A stretch of 64,000 nt of DNA from Formivibrio sp. (GTDB taxonomy: Bacteria > Pseudomonadota > Gammaproteobacteria > Burkholderiales > Chitinibacteraceae): assembly GCA_031291275.1 (NCBI GenBank), contig JARLJJ010000338.1:1-64000 (forward strand), given 5' to 3'. This document shows positions 19,276 through 28,025 of the stretch, piece by piece; position 1 is the first letter of the stretch; each line of letters opens with the position of its first letter. Under the pieces are notes generated by a model. The model did no database searches, was not told the DNA's origin, and worked only from the letters and a program-made list of their open reading frames with translations. A program made the position numbers and the translations under genes.

Positions 19276-19320
19276 TTGACAGCAGAACGGACGTTCTCTA
19301 CGCTATCTGAACGATTGTTC
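19276..19320 (+). promoter_or_regulatory. lexA promoter with two LexA boxes (GAAC-N4-GTTC)
   Basis: -35 TTGACA at 19276-19281, 17 bp, then TACGCT at 19299-19304. Two perfect GAAC-N4-GTTC palindromes, GAACGGACGTTC (19285-19296) and GAACGATTGTTC (19309-19320), sit in the spacer and just after the -10, 24 bp centre to centre. They resemble the Bacillus LexA box, not the enterobacterial CTGT-N8-ACAG. They fit autoregulation of the downstream lexA gene. Confidence 0.8.
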
Positions 19321-19334
19321 GACTGGAGCGCTAA

Positions 19335-19922
19335 ATGGGTAACCCGAACCGCGATACTGAATACCTTGGCAAACTGCAGGACTATTATTCTCAATATCGC
19401 AGCCTGCCTTCCTACGCTGTCATTGGGGAAATGCTTGGCATGGCTTCCAAATCTGCGGTCTCGGCATTAGTCAAACGCCTGACCCTGGCAGGCTTTATCG
19501 AGATGACCCCCGATCGACGCTTGGCACCAACCAATCGTTTTTTTGAGCGCGAACTAGCCGACTTTCCTGTTCCAGCAGGCCTGCCAGCGGCGGCAAATGA
19601 TGCGATGAGCGAATCGATTTCTATCGATGAATACCTGATCCCTCGCCCATCTTCCACCGTCCTTGTCACCATCAAGGGCGATTCAATGATTGAAGCGGGT
19701 ATTCATGATGGGGATATTGCCGTGGTAGAAAAACGCCATGCCGCCAGTCTAGGTGATCGGGTCGTTGCCATCGTCGATGGGGAATACACCCTGAAAACTT
19801 TGGCCAAAGATAAGCTGGGGTTTTTATTACAACCAGAAAACGCCGCCTATCAACCCATTCGCCCCAAAGAGGGTCTTGAAATCTATGGCGTCATGGTTGG
19901 CCTGATCCGAAAATACCGCTGA
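19335..19922 (+). CDS. lexA: LexA-type SOS repressor / S24 peptidase
   Basis: 195 aa. N-terminal winged helix (about 8-66: [25 protein letters not shown]...[10 protein letters not shown]), a hinge with the Ala81-Gly82 cleavage bond (PVPAGLPA), then the S24 autoprotease domain with catalytic Ser117 ([10 protein letters not shown]) and Lys154 (YTLKTL). As in LexA, RecA filaments should trigger self-cleavage and derepress DNA-damage genes. It differs from E. coli LexA in the recognition helix, in line with the different operator found upstream. The ATG has GGAG at 6 nt. A paralogous lexA elsewhere in the genome cannot be excluded. Confidence 0.9.
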   Translation: MGNPNRDTEYLGKLQDYYSQYRSLPSYAVIGEMLGMASKSAVSALVKRLTLAGFIEMTPDRRLAPTNRFFERELADFPVPAGLPAAANDAMSESISIDEYLIPRPSSTVLVTIKGDSMIEAGIHDGDIAVVEKRHAASLGDRVVAIVDGEYTLKTLAKDKLGFLLQPENAAYQPIRPKEGLEIYGVMVGLIRKYR

Positions 19923-19938
19923 AACGGAACAAGTTGAA

Positions 19939-20763
19939 ATGAGCGAAGCACACCTTTCCCCGCTAGGGAAAGCCGTCACATATCAAACGGAATACTCCCC
20001 TAGCCTGCTTTTCCCCATCCCCCGTGCAACCAAACGGGAAGAAATCGGTATTACCGATACCCCCCCATTCATGGGAATGGATATCTGGAATGCCTATGAG
20101 CTTTCCTGGCTCAACGCCCGCGGAAAACCACGGGTGGCACTGGCAAGGTTTCTGATTCCGGCAGACAGCCCCAACATGATCGAGTCGAAATCATTCAAAC
20201 TCTATCTGAACTCGTTCAACCAGACCCGACTGCCCAACGAAGCGGAGTTGACTGATTGTCTCACGCGGGATCTAAGCACCGCTGCCGGGAAACCAGTCTC
20301 CGTCGATCTGGTACTGCCTGAACTGTTTTCCAAGCAGCGCATAATCGATCTGGAAGGCTATTGCATTGACAACCTCGACATTGAGGTCGAAACCTACCAG
20401 CCTTCCCCAGAACTTTTGCGTTGCGAATCGCTCCCTCCTGTTGAGGAGGTACTGGTTTCCAACCTGCTCAAATCCAACTGCCTGGTTACCGGTCAGCCAG
20501 ATTGGGCGAGTGTGCAAATTCGATATTTTGGCACACCAATCAATCGTGAATATCTTCTCAAATATTTGATTTCATTCAGGAATCATAATGAATTTCACGA
20601 GCAATGCGTCGAACGGATCTTCATGGATATTCTTCGTCATTGCCAGCCACTACGACTTGCGGTTTATGCACGCTACACGCGCCGAGGGGGCTTGGACATT
20701 AACCCGTGGCGCAGCAACTACAGTACCCCTTTACCAGCGAATGTAAGGACGGCCCGCCAATGA
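19939..20763 (+). CDS. queF: NADPH-dependent 7-cyano-7-deazaguanine reductase, long QueF
   Basis: 274 aa, the bimodular (type II) QueF length. The substrate/NADPH motif [16 protein letters not shown] lies in the N-terminal T-fold half. The catalytic Cys lies in [11 protein letters not shown] (about residue 185), followed by an Asp-containing loop; [13 protein letters not shown] supplies the Glu/His pair. It reduces preQ0 to preQ1, the step before insertion into tRNA as queuosine. Its stop overlaps the msrA start (ATGA), so the two genes are coupled. Confidence 0.95.
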   Translation: MSEAHLSPLGKAVTYQTEYSPSLLFPIPRATKREEIGITDTPPFMGMDIWNAYELSWLNARGKPRVALARFLIPADSPNMIESKSFKLYLNSFNQTRLPNEAELTDCLTRDLSTAAGKPVSVDLVLPELFSKQRIIDLEGYCIDNLDIEVETYQPSPELLRCESLPPVEEVLVSNLLKSNCLVTGQPDWASVQIRYFGTPINREYLLKYLISFRNHNEFHEQCVERIFMDILRHCQPLRLAVYARYTRRGGLDINPWRSNYSTPLPANVRTARQ

Positions 20764-21287
20764 ACCAAATTGCCACTTTCGCCGGCGGATGCTTTTGGTG
20801 CCTCGAAGCAGTTTTCCAACGCCTGAAGGGCGTGGAGTCTGTTGTTTCCGGCTATATGGGCGGGCATGTCGATCATCCGAACTACCGGCAAGTCTGCAAT
20901 GGCGACACCGGCCACGCTGAGGTCGTTCAGATTCATTTCGATCCGGCACTAATCAGTTATGACACTTTGCTGGAGGTGTTTTTTACGATCCACGATCCGA
21001 CGACGCTGAACCAGCAAGGCAACGATGTGGGCACCCAGTATCGTTCGGCAATTTTTTTCCATTCGTCACAACAACAAGCTGTGGCATTAAATACGGCAGA
21101 AGTTATCGCAGATCACTGGACATCTCCTATCGTGACGCAAATCGTTCCGGCAACCGATTTTTGGCCGGCAGAAAATTATCACCAGAATTATTTTCAGCAA
21201 AATTCAGGGCAAACTTACTGCGCCTTGGTGGTCGCACCCAAAATCAGCAAGGCATTAACCCGTTTCGCATCAATCATGCATGATTGA
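20760..21287 (+). CDS. msrA: Peptide-methionine (S)-S-oxide reductase MsrA
   Basis: 175 aa. Starts [19 protein letters not shown] with catalytic Cys11 in GCFWC; also [17 protein letters not shown] and the late [12 protein letters not shown]. It reduces the S-epimer of methionine sulfoxide in proteins using thioredoxin. The start is fixed by the conserved N terminus and the 4-bp overlap with queF; upstream in-frame codons belong to a non-coding extension. A resolving Cys appears at QTYCALV near the C terminus. Confidence 0.95.
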   Translation: MNQIATFAGGCFWCLEAVFQRLKGVESVVSGYMGGHVDHPNYRQVCNGDTGHAEVVQIHFDPALISYDTLLEVFFTIHDPTTLNQQGNDVGTQYRSAIFFHSSQQQAVALNTAEVIADHWTSPIVTQIVPATDFWPAENYHQNYFQQNSGQTYCALVVAPKISKALTRFASIMHD

Positions 21288-21414
21288 TTCATACGCCCCC
21301 TGTTTTCTGTACCTGGCGCACGCAATAAATCAGGAAAGATTCTGGAAAGACTACATATTTCATGTATGAATTTCGCCATTCCTCTGGAATTTTTCACAAT
21401 AAAACATTGAGTTG

Positions 21415-21442
21415 TTGACTTGCCGTCGTGAAACTGGATAAT
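21415..21442 (+). promoter_or_regulatory. Candidate strong promoter of rhlE
   Basis: TTGACT (21415-21420), 16 bp, GATAAT (21437-21442). The predicted start near 21449 precedes the ATG by about 150 nt, leaving a long leader with a hairpin at its 5' end. Confidence 0.6.
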
Positions 21443-21455
21443 TGCGCCGCTTCAC

Positions 21456-21480
21456 CCGTTCCACAAGGGAACGGCTTTTT
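21456..21480 (+). terminator. Terminator-like hairpin in the rhlE leader
   Basis: A 7-bp stem (CCGTTCC 21456-21462 with GGAACGG 21068+606, i.e. 21668-form numbering 21468-21474) is followed by CTTTTT. It lies only about 10 nt after the predicted start site, so it could be a 5' stabilising hairpin, an attenuator, or the terminator of a very short RNA. The remaining 120 bp to the ATG show nothing else. Confidence 0.45.
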
Positions 21481-21602
21481 GATTACACCATCGCCCCTGA
21501 CCCTTTCCCGCCTGAAGTCATTGGATTTTGCGGTTGTTCACGGTTAGCGTCGATGCCGCGCCGAACTGTTTCGGCCTGTGAACTACCTCAAGGAATACCC
21601 CA

Positions 21603-22973
21603 ATGCCCCATAGCGTGCAAAGTAATGCTTTTGTCCAACTCGGCCTGTCTCCACAAATTGTCACCGGTCTTGCCCAGCAAGGCATCGTCGAACCGACTCC
21701 TGTCCAGGCTGCAACAATTCCAGTTCTACTGGAAGGGCATGACGTCATGGCTTCAGCTCAAACAGGTACTGGCAAAACCGCGGCATTCCTGTTGCCCGCC
21801 ATGCAACGTTTGCTTAAAGAGCCGAAACATCATGGTAAAGGTCCTCGCATTCTGGTCCTGACCCCAACCCGCGAATTGGCAGAACAAGTTGCCAAGGTCG
21901 CTACCGAATTCGCTCGTCAAATCCCGCGCTGCAAAGTTGCCAGCTTTGTAGGTGGCGTACCCTATCCGGTCCAGAACCGCTTGCTGGCTCAACCACTGGA
22001 AGTACTGGTGGCTACTCCTGGCCGTTTGAATGACCTGATGCGTGGTGGCCGTATCGATTTCCGTCGTCTGGAAATGTTGGTGCTGGATGAAGCTGACCGC
22101 ATGCTCGACATGGGCTTCATTGATGAAGTTGAAACGATTGTTGCCGGTTTGCCGAAAGACCGCCAGACCGCACTGTTCTCTGCCACGCTGACTGAATCCA
22201 TTCAAGAATTTGCTGGCCCGATGCTGCGCGCACCGCAACTGATTGAAATGGCGCCGCAGACCACACCACAACCGCAAATCGAACAAGCCGTTCATTTCGC
22301 TGATGGTTACGATCACAAACTCAAACTCACTGCAGCGCTGTTGAAGCAGAACGAAGGAAGCCAATCCATCGTATTCACTGCCACAAAGTCGGATGCAGAC
22401 GCCGTCGCTGAATGGTTGAAACTTGAAGGCTTCCGCGCAGCAGCAATGCACGGCGACTTGGCTCAGCGAGATCGCCGTCGCACTCTGGATCGCTTGCGTC
22501 GCGGAGATATTGATATGCTGATTGCCACCGACGTAGCCGCTCGCGGCATAGACGTAGCGGGTATTGGCATGGTGGTTAATTTTGACCTCCCACGCTTTGC
22601 CGAAGATTATATCCACCGCATCGGTCGTACCGGCCGTGCCGGACGTTCCGGACGCGCCGTATCTCTGGTAGGTCGCAATGATTTCCAGCCTCTGACGCGT
22701 ATTCGTCGCCTGTATAAAGTCACCTTTGATACGTTGGCGCTGCCTGGCCTGGAAGCCAACTTCCAGCCGGATCGCAATAAGCCACGCGATGGTGCAGCTC
22801 GCAATGGCGGCAAGAGCTATGGTGCAAAGCGCAGCGGCGAGAGCCGTTCATTCGACAAACGACCAGGCCAGGCAGCTGCTGCACCCCACGGTACCAGCGA
22901 CGGTCGCAAGCGTGATTTTAATCAACGCCGGAGCACCAACAGCCAATCTACCGGTCGTGGCTGGGTTAACTAA
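21603..22973 (+). CDS. rhlE: DEAD-box ATP-dependent RNA helicase, RhlE type
   Basis: 456 aa. Q motif (NAFVQLGLSPQIVTGLAQQGIVEPTPVQ), motif I AQTGTGKT, Ia PTRELAEQ, Ib TPGRL, II DEAD (VLDEADRMLDMGF), III SAT, IV IVFTATKSDAD, V ATDVAARGIDV, VI HRIGRTGRAGRSG are all present. The last 75 residues are basic and rich in Arg, Gly, Lys and Ser, an RNA-binding tail. Such helicases act in ribosome assembly and RNA decay, often in the cold. A long leader with a 5' hairpin fits post-transcriptional control. Monocistronic, closed by a strong terminator. Confidence 0.94.
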   Translation: MPHSVQSNAFVQLGLSPQIVTGLAQQGIVEPTPVQAATIPVLLEGHDVMASAQTGTGKTAAFLLPAMQRLLKEPKHHGKGPRILVLTPTRELAEQVAKVATEFARQIPRCKVASFVGGVPYPVQNRLLAQPLEVLVATPGRLNDLMRGGRIDFRRLEMLVLDEADRMLDMGFIDEVETIVAGLPKDRQTALFSATLTESIQEFAGPMLRAPQLIEMAPQTTPQPQIEQAVHFADGYDHKLKLTAALLKQNEGSQSIVFTATKSDADAVAEWLKLEGFRAAAMHGDLAQRDRRRTLDRLRRGDIDMLIATDVAARGIDVAGIGMVVNFDLPRFAEDYIHRIGRTGRAGRSGRAVSLVGRNDFQPLTRIRRLYKVTFDTLALPGLEANFQPDRNKPRDGAARNGGKSYGAKRSGESRSFDKRPGQAAAAPHGTSDGRKRDFNQRRSTNSQSTGRGWVN

Positions 22974-22988
22974 TCTTTGATTGCAACT

Positions 22989-23018
22989 AAAAGGCTGGCC
23001 TTATCAGGCCAGCCTTTT
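22989..23018 (+). terminator. Intrinsic terminator after rhlE
   Basis: A 12-bp stem (22989-23000 with 23007-23018), a 6-nt loop and an uninterrupted T run to 23021. Confidence 0.95.
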
Positions 23019-23045
23019 TTTGTTTTACCCTGTTAAACATTTTTT

Positions 23046-23564
23046 ATGTCACAGTCCCTTCCGTATAAAATTCGACCCATTCAGGCCGACGATGCCGCCT
23101 GCATTCAGGCTATCCAGGCCGTCTGCTACCCTCCCGAACTATTGGAATCTACTCAAGCATTGCTCGCGAAATGTGCGTTATCACCACACAGCTGCTGGCT
23201 AGCAGAAAACGATCAAGGCGTTCTCGCTTATCTGTTAACCCACCCGTGGCACGAGGATGATCTTCCAACACTTAACCGACCACTAGACATATTACCCGAG
23301 CATGCAAATATCTTCTTTTTGCATGATTTAGCGGTTACTCCCTCGTCACGCAACCGAGGTATTGCTCAAGAATTGGTCTTGCATGCAATGCACTGGGCCA
23401 AGGAAAAAAAATGCCGTAAAGCCATGCTGATTGCAGTACAAGGAGCACAAAAATTCTGGCAACATCATGGCTTTACAAGACAAACATCGCCCAGTTTAGT
23501 ACTACAGAAAAAACTGAACGGATACGGTCAAAATGCCGCTTTCATGATTGCTGAAATCGGTTGA
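23046..23564 (+). CDS. GNAT-family N-acetyltransferase
   Basis: 172 aa. The GNAT fold is visible as IRPIQADDAACIQAIQ at the N terminus and the acetyl-CoA motif A in LHDLAVTPSSRNRGIAQELVLHAMHWA (V-x-P-x-x-R-x-x-G-I-A), with WQHHGF (motif B) near residue 138. It should transfer an acetyl group from acetyl-CoA to an amine; the substrate cannot be told. Monocistronic between the rhlE terminator and a DUF2863 gene. Confidence 0.85.
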   Translation: MSQSLPYKIRPIQADDAACIQAIQAVCYPPELLESTQALLAKCALSPHSCWLAENDQGVLAYLLTHPWHEDDLPTLNRPLDILPEHANIFFLHDLAVTPSSRNRGIAQELVLHAMHWAKEKKCRKAMLIAVQGAQKFWQHHGFTRQTSPSLVLQKKLNGYGQNAAFMIAEIG

Positions 23565-23817
23565 TTCTCATCACGGCATCACCTAAATCGAAGAAGAAAC
23601 CACCGGTACCATGAAGGTAAACTGTTAGAATCAAGGCATAGGGAAGTATCGTTAACTTCGGCATCAACAACGAAGATCAATACGGTATGAATAGTTATTA
23701 GTCGCCGTTGAAATGTTCCATTCCCAATAGTACGAAGCCCATTGCAAAGCACCATCTCCCTGCCTGCATCTTTCAATAAAAACAACATATTAAAACATCG
23801 TTTAAAGGAAACTCTTC

Positions 23818-24993
23818 ATGCTAAAACGTCCCCGTTCGACACGCAGAAGTCGTCATACGGCGGAAGCGGATGAATTGATTCGCTTGGCCAATGGTTTGGC
23901 TGCGTCTAGTAACATGACCGAAGATCGCTTTTGGCAAAATGCGCTGGAACAATTGATCAGCGAGGTTTTTGTGAGCAACGAGGAAGAAGTCCTCAATACC
24001 GCACTTGATATCCTCGCCAAATCGGATAATCGTGCCTGGAATGAACTCGCCGATGTCGTCGAATCCTGCTGCGAGACGCGTAGCTTCATGCTCGAAGGAA
24101 AAGAATGGCAAGCGCTGATGATTGCAGCTCCATTACTGTCATGGTCACGCTACACCATCCCGTCGGGACCACTTGGTAAAGATATGACTCAACTTGTTCG
24201 CACGCATCTCTCCGCACATATTCTAGCGAGCGGCGTTAAATTAGTTTTGGCAGATTACTTATTCAGTCCTGACCAGTTGCCACAAGGATATTGCAACACA
24301 ATGCAACTGGCAGAAGCGCTGACCGAACTTGCGCCAAGCAATGGAACACTCGCAATCGATCCAAGCAAATTGCCTGAAACAAAACCATTTTTGTCTGATA
24401 CTCGTTACGTTTTAGCCGTTGTTGCAGCCCCCAAAGGCACAGCCATGTTCCGCTGGCAAGAGGAGGATGGCAATCGCAGCGATGCTGAAACGCAATGGCG
24501 CAAACAAGGAAGTTCCATATTGCAACCCTTGTTTGCCGGCTGTGCCTTTGAGCCCTTGCTACCTCTTACTTACTTTGCAGCTTGGCGCGAAGCGGATCAG
24601 GCCTCCCGCGCCTACGCAATCCGGGCTACGGTTGCCTTCCTGCAATTAACATTGAACGTGGAACCACGCCAAATTACCGCAGCCATAGCACCTTGCCATG
24701 GTAGACGACTAGAAGAATACCGGATCGGATTCATGCTGCGTGATAGCACCGAAGTTATTCATGGCGTGGTCTGGCCACTACTGGACGGTGAAGACGAGGA
24801 GACTGATTGTTTTGATCAGATTGAAACCGTACTTCGTGACTGCGGCATTACCGAGATCGTAGCGCATGAACACGAATTCCCGCTGGATACTTGTGATGAC
24901 TGTGGCGCTCCCCTCTACCCCAATGCCGACGGGGAAATGTTACATACCGAAACACCAGAAGAAACACCTGAACAGCCACGCCAGCTGCATTGA
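23818..24993 (+). CDS. DUF2863 family protein
   Basis: 391 aa, cytosolic. I place it in DUF2863, a betaproteobacterial family of unknown function, from the basic start MLKRPRSTRRSRHTAEADELIRLANGLA-type helix, overall length and the conserved mid-region LSWSRYTIPSGPL. The C terminus holds CDDCGAPLYPNADGEM (about 361-376), a half zinc-ribbon with one CxxC, followed by an acidic tail rich in Glu and Pro. No catalytic motif is evident. AAGGAAA lies 8 nt before the ATG. It ends at the border of a convergent gene with no clear terminator between. Confidence 0.75.
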   Translation: MLKRPRSTRRSRHTAEADELIRLANGLAASSNMTEDRFWQNALEQLISEVFVSNEEEVLNTALDILAKSDNRAWNELADVVESCCETRSFMLEGKEWQALMIAAPLLSWSRYTIPSGPLGKDMTQLVRTHLSAHILASGVKLVLADYLFSPDQLPQGYCNTMQLAEALTELAPSNGTLAIDPSKLPETKPFLSDTRYVLAVVAAPKGTAMFRWQEEDGNRSDAETQWRKQGSSILQPLFAGCAFEPLLPLTYFAAWREADQASRAYAIRATVAFLQLTLNVEPRQITAAIAPCHGRRLEEYRIGFMLRDSTEVIHGVVWPLLDGEDEETDCFDQIETVLRDCGITEIVAHEHEFPLDTCDDCGAPLYPNADGEMLHTETPEETPEQPRQLH

Positions 24994-25659
24994 TCAAGCA
25001 ATAGCCATGTGCACAAGGGGATAGACGCCAAAGCCAATCAAGATCAAACCAAACGTGCGTCGTACTCGCGCATGACGCATAAAATCACGTAACAACTCAT
25101 TGCCAACTGCAATCAGCAACAAGTTGGGGAGCGTCCCGAGACCGAAGAGCAGCATCAAGGCGCCCCCCTTCACTGGGCTTGCACTCGACAGAGCAGCCAG
25201 GCTGGCTGTATAGACCAATCCACATGGAAGCCACCCCCAAAGCGCCCCTGCGATAATGCACTGCCCCAAACTGCGCACTGGCAGCAAACGGGCAAGCAAC
25301 GGTTGAATCTTGTGCCAAAGTGGTACACCGAGCTTTTCTATATGGCGCACCCAGACCGACCAACCCGCGATCTGTAAACCCATTCCAATCAGCAATAGAT
25401 GCGTAGCCATCCAGAGTGCTTGCTGGACAACATCCAGTGCTCCACTGGCAATCCAACCTGCCATCCCCCCTAGCAAAACTCCGATCAACCCATAGCCCAA
25501 TATTCGCCCAAGATTAAAACAGACATGCCAAGGCCAACGTTGAGCTTTGGGGGGCAACTGCAGGCTGAAGGCTGTTACGATGCCACCACACATACCCGCA
25601 CAATGCCCACCGCCCAAGAGACCAGCAAGGAAGAGGGCTAAGTAATTCAACTCAAGCAT
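24994..25659 (-). CDS. TauE/DsbD-like membrane protein (cbb3-cluster type)
   Basis: 221 aa, six predicted helices. GGGHCAGMCGG near residues 15-25 has the two conserved cysteines of the DsbD_2/SafE-like proteins often encoded beside ccoGHIS, hemN and fnr. WGWLPCGLVYTASLAAL holds a further Cys-Pro-like motif. Members are linked to copper handling or cytochrome oxidase maturation; the exact role here is inferred from its neighbours hemN and fnr. I start at ATG 25657-25659 (GGAGATT upstream). The gene ends immediately next to the convergent DUF2863 stop. Confidence 0.75.
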   Translation of the reverse strand: MLELNYLALFLAGLLGGGHCAGMCGGIVTAFSLQLPPKAQRWPWHVCFNLGRILGYGLIGVLLGGMAGWIASGALDVVQQALWMATHLLLIGMGLQIAGWSVWVRHIEKLGVPLWHKIQPLLARLLPVRSLGQCIIAGALWGWLPCGLVYTASLAALSSASPVKGGALMLLFGLGTLPNLLLIAVGNELLRDFMRHARVRRTFGLILIGFGVYPLVHMAIA

Positions 25660-25700
25660 CGACTTGCAATCTCCGGCAGGCACCGGGCAAGCCGGCTTGG

Positions 25701-27116
25701 TTAAGTTAATCGGGCATAGTTTGTATCTGTACTGTTTTGAGTCCGCCAGTAGCGGTCAAACGTCATGGCAATTGTCCGGACCAAAAGCCGCCCAGGCGGC
25801 AACACAAAGATTCGGTCATCTTCAATAAGCAACAAACCATCGGCTGCCATCTTGGCCAACGCCACCAACTCATCTGAAAAATAGCTCTTAAAATCAATAA
25901 AGTAACCAATTTCAAGCGGTTGAAAACTCAGTTCAAACTGACAAAGCAACGATTGAATTATTGATCTGCGCAGTAAATCATCGCGATTCAAACGTATCCC
26001 ACAGTCAACTGGTAGTTGACCTGAATCAACAATCGCATAATAATCATCAAGCAATTTGGTGTTCTGGCAATAGGTTGGCCCAACCCTACTGATAGCAGAC
26101 ACACCGAATGCCATTAGATCGCAATCTGAGTGTGTTGAGTACCCTTGAACATCTTGGTGCAATCGCCCGCGACGCTGAGCAATAGTTAGTTCATCATCCG
26201 GCAAGGCGAAGTGGCTCATACCAATAAAAACATAACCTGCATCAGTTAACTGTTTGATACTGTTGCCCAATAATTCAAGCTTGACACTTGTGGTTGGCAA
26301 ATCGTCCTGATGAATTTGCCGCTGAGGCATAAATCGTTCTGGTTGATGGTCATAATCATATAAAGCGAGTCGATCAGGACGCAGTTGCAGGACAAGATCA
26401 ATCGTGGCTTGGAGGCTTGTTGTTGTTTGTTTGGGTAAACCGTAAATCAGATCGATGTTGATTGAATCAAAGCCACAGACACGTGCGCATTCAATCACCC
26501 GGCAGGTTTCTTCTGCGCTCTGAATACGATTGACCGCCAGTTGCACGGCGGGATCAAGATCCAGGATACTCACGCTCATATGTTTGAAACCCAGCTCACG
26601 GAGCAGACTGATTGTTGCTGTACTCGCGGATCGAGGATCGATCTCAATAGAAAAATCCCCTCCCGGCAACAGGTCGAACCTGGTACGAATGGCTTCCATC
26701 AACTGCTTGAGTTGTATGTCTGAAAAAAATGTAGGAGTTCCTCCACCGAGGTGGAGTTGTGACACTTTCGCTCGATGTGGAAGCTGATTCGCTTGAAGGT
26801 TAATTTCACGAATCAGATAATCAAGATAAACATCAGCCTGCTTATGATCCTTGGTAATAACCTTGTTGCAGGCACAGTAATAGCAAATCGAGTTGCAGAA
26901 CGGCAGGTGGAAATACAATGACAACGGCTTGATTAATGTTCCTGGCGCTTGTTGGCATAGTATGTGCTCGTAATCTAAAGCAGTGAACTGTTCTTTGAAG
27001 CAGTCAGTACTTGGATAAGTTGTATAGCGAGGGCCTTTTTCATCGTAACGTTCGATCAAATCATGATCAAATACGATTTTTTGCAGTTCAGACACCAGGC
27101 TTGAATAATGCGGCAC
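25701..27116 (-). CDS. hemN: HemN-like oxygen-independent coproporphyrinogen III dehydrogenase (divergent)
   Basis: About 471 aa. Radical-SAM cluster motif CNSICYYCACNK (CxxxCxxCxC) follows SLYFHLPF; GGGTPTFFS, NIDLIYGLPK, QGYSTHSDCDL and FGVSAISRVG match HemN. The reaction is anaerobic oxidative decarboxylation of coproporphyrinogen III in haem synthesis. Several usually invariant positions differ: GVQD reads SILD, NYAHLP reads YDYDHQP, GMDHFA reads GMSHFA, so function is less certain than the fold. The frame is open to 27239, but that would put the FNR box inside the gene; a GTG at 27114-27116 with AGGAAA upstream matches the usual N terminus better. Confidence 0.78.
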   Translation of the reverse strand: MPHYSSLVSELQKIVFDHDLIERYDEKGPRYTTYPSTDCFKEQFTALDYEHILCQQAPGTLIKPLSLYFHLPFCNSICYYCACNKVITKDHKQADVYLDYLIREINLQANQLPHRAKVSQLHLGGGTPTFFSDIQLKQLMEAIRTRFDLLPGGDFSIEIDPRSASTATISLLRELGFKHMSVSILDLDPAVQLAVNRIQSAEETCRVIECARVCGFDSINIDLIYGLPKQTTTSLQATIDLVLQLRPDRLALYDYDHQPERFMPQRQIHQDDLPTTSVKLELLGNSIKQLTDAGYVFIGMSHFALPDDELTIAQRRGRLHQDVQGYSTHSDCDLMAFGVSAISRVGPTYCQNTKLLDDYYAIVDSGQLPVDCGIRLNRDDLLRRSIIQSLLCQFELSFQPLEIGYFIDFKSYFSDELVALAKMAADGLLLIEDDRIFVLPPGRLLVRTIAMTFDRYWRTQNSTDTNYARLT

Positions 27117-27185
27117 GAAAGTGGTTTCCTGATTAGTTGTAACCAATACTCGCCTCACTTTAGCGGCGAATACGTAGCGTTCTCG

Positions 27186-27199
27186 TTGACCAGCATCAA
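27186..27199. promoter_or_regulatory. FNR box in the hemN-fnr divergent promoter
   Basis: TTGAC-CAGC-ATCAA matches the FNR consensus TTGAT-N4-ATCAA at 9 of 10 positions. It is centred about 64 bp before fnr and about 76 bp before the chosen hemN start. A centre at -41.5 would put the fnr start near 27234, with a TAAAAC -10-like box at 27221-27226. It suggests oxygen-responsive control of both genes. Confidence 0.7.
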
Positions 27200-27256
27200 G
27201 CTGATAGCAAGCACGCAAAATAAAACCATGATGACTCACCTTAGATCAAACTTGTT

Positions 27257-28006
27257 ATGACCATGCTCTCTCCTATTCAGGTGCGCGACATCTCTATTCG
27301 ACAACTGCGTCAAAACTGTTCAACTTGCAGTTTGCGCGAGCTTTGTTTACCCATCGGGCTTAATCCCGAGGAAATGAGAGAGCTGGACGCCCTCATTACT
27401 CAAGGTCGCCCGGTAAAACGCGGCGAGGGCCTTTATCGTGCGGGAGAGCCTTTCCGTTCATTGTTTGCCGTTCGGGTCGGTTTTTTCAAATCGAGCGTCA
27501 TCTCCGAAGATGGTCGCGAGCAAGTCACCGGCTTTCATATGTCGGGCGAGCTCATGGGCATGGATGCCATCAGTTCTGATATCCACACCTGTGATGCCAT
27601 TGCACTTGAGGATAGTGAAGTTTGTGAACTCCCTTTCTCTGAAATTGAGAGCCTTTCTCGTGATGTACCCGCTCTGCAGCACCATCTCTACAAGGTAATG
27701 AGCAGGGAAATCGTGCGTGACCACGGCGTCATGTTGCTTTTGGGTAATATGAAAGCAGAGGAACGCCTTGCCGCATTTCTGCTTAATCTCTCCCAGCGCT
27801 TTGCCTTGCGTGGCTATTCCGCGACCAGTTTCCACCTACGCATGACACGGGAAGAAATCGGCAGTTATCTCGGACTCAAGCTTGAGACAGTCAGTCGGAT
27901 TTTGTCCCGATTCCAAGATCAAGGCCTGATCAAAGTACAAAATCGCTTGATCGAGATCATTGATCACGAAGGCATCAAGAAAATACTTAGCACCTGTCAA
28001 AGCTGA
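27257..28006 (+). CDS. fnr: FNR/ANR oxygen-sensing transcription factor
   Basis: 249 aa. N-terminal cysteines C21, C24, C30 (NCSTCSLRELC) plus C112 (DIHTCDA) are the four ligands of the oxygen-labile [4Fe-4S] cluster. A cyclic-nucleotide-like beta-roll (35-150), a dimer helix and a C-terminal helix-turn-helix (MTREEIGSYLGLKLETVSRILSRF) follow; E-x-x-S-R in the recognition helix gives TTGAT-N4-ATCAA specificity. It activates anaerobic and microaerobic genes when the cluster is intact. Divergent from the hemN-like gene over a shared FNR box. Confidence 0.96.
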   Translation: MTMLSPIQVRDISIRQLRQNCSTCSLRELCLPIGLNPEEMRELDALITQGRPVKRGEGLYRAGEPFRSLFAVRVGFFKSSVISEDGREQVTGFHMSGELMGMDAISSDIHTCDAIALEDSEVCELPFSEIESLSRDVPALQHHLYKVMSREIVRDHGVMLLLGNMKAEERLAAFLLNLSQRFALRGYSATSFHLRMTREEIGSYLGLKLETVSRILSRFQDQGLIKVQNRLIEIIDHEGIKKILSTCQS

Positions 28007-28025
28007 TTCACTAGAGGGAGAGGTC

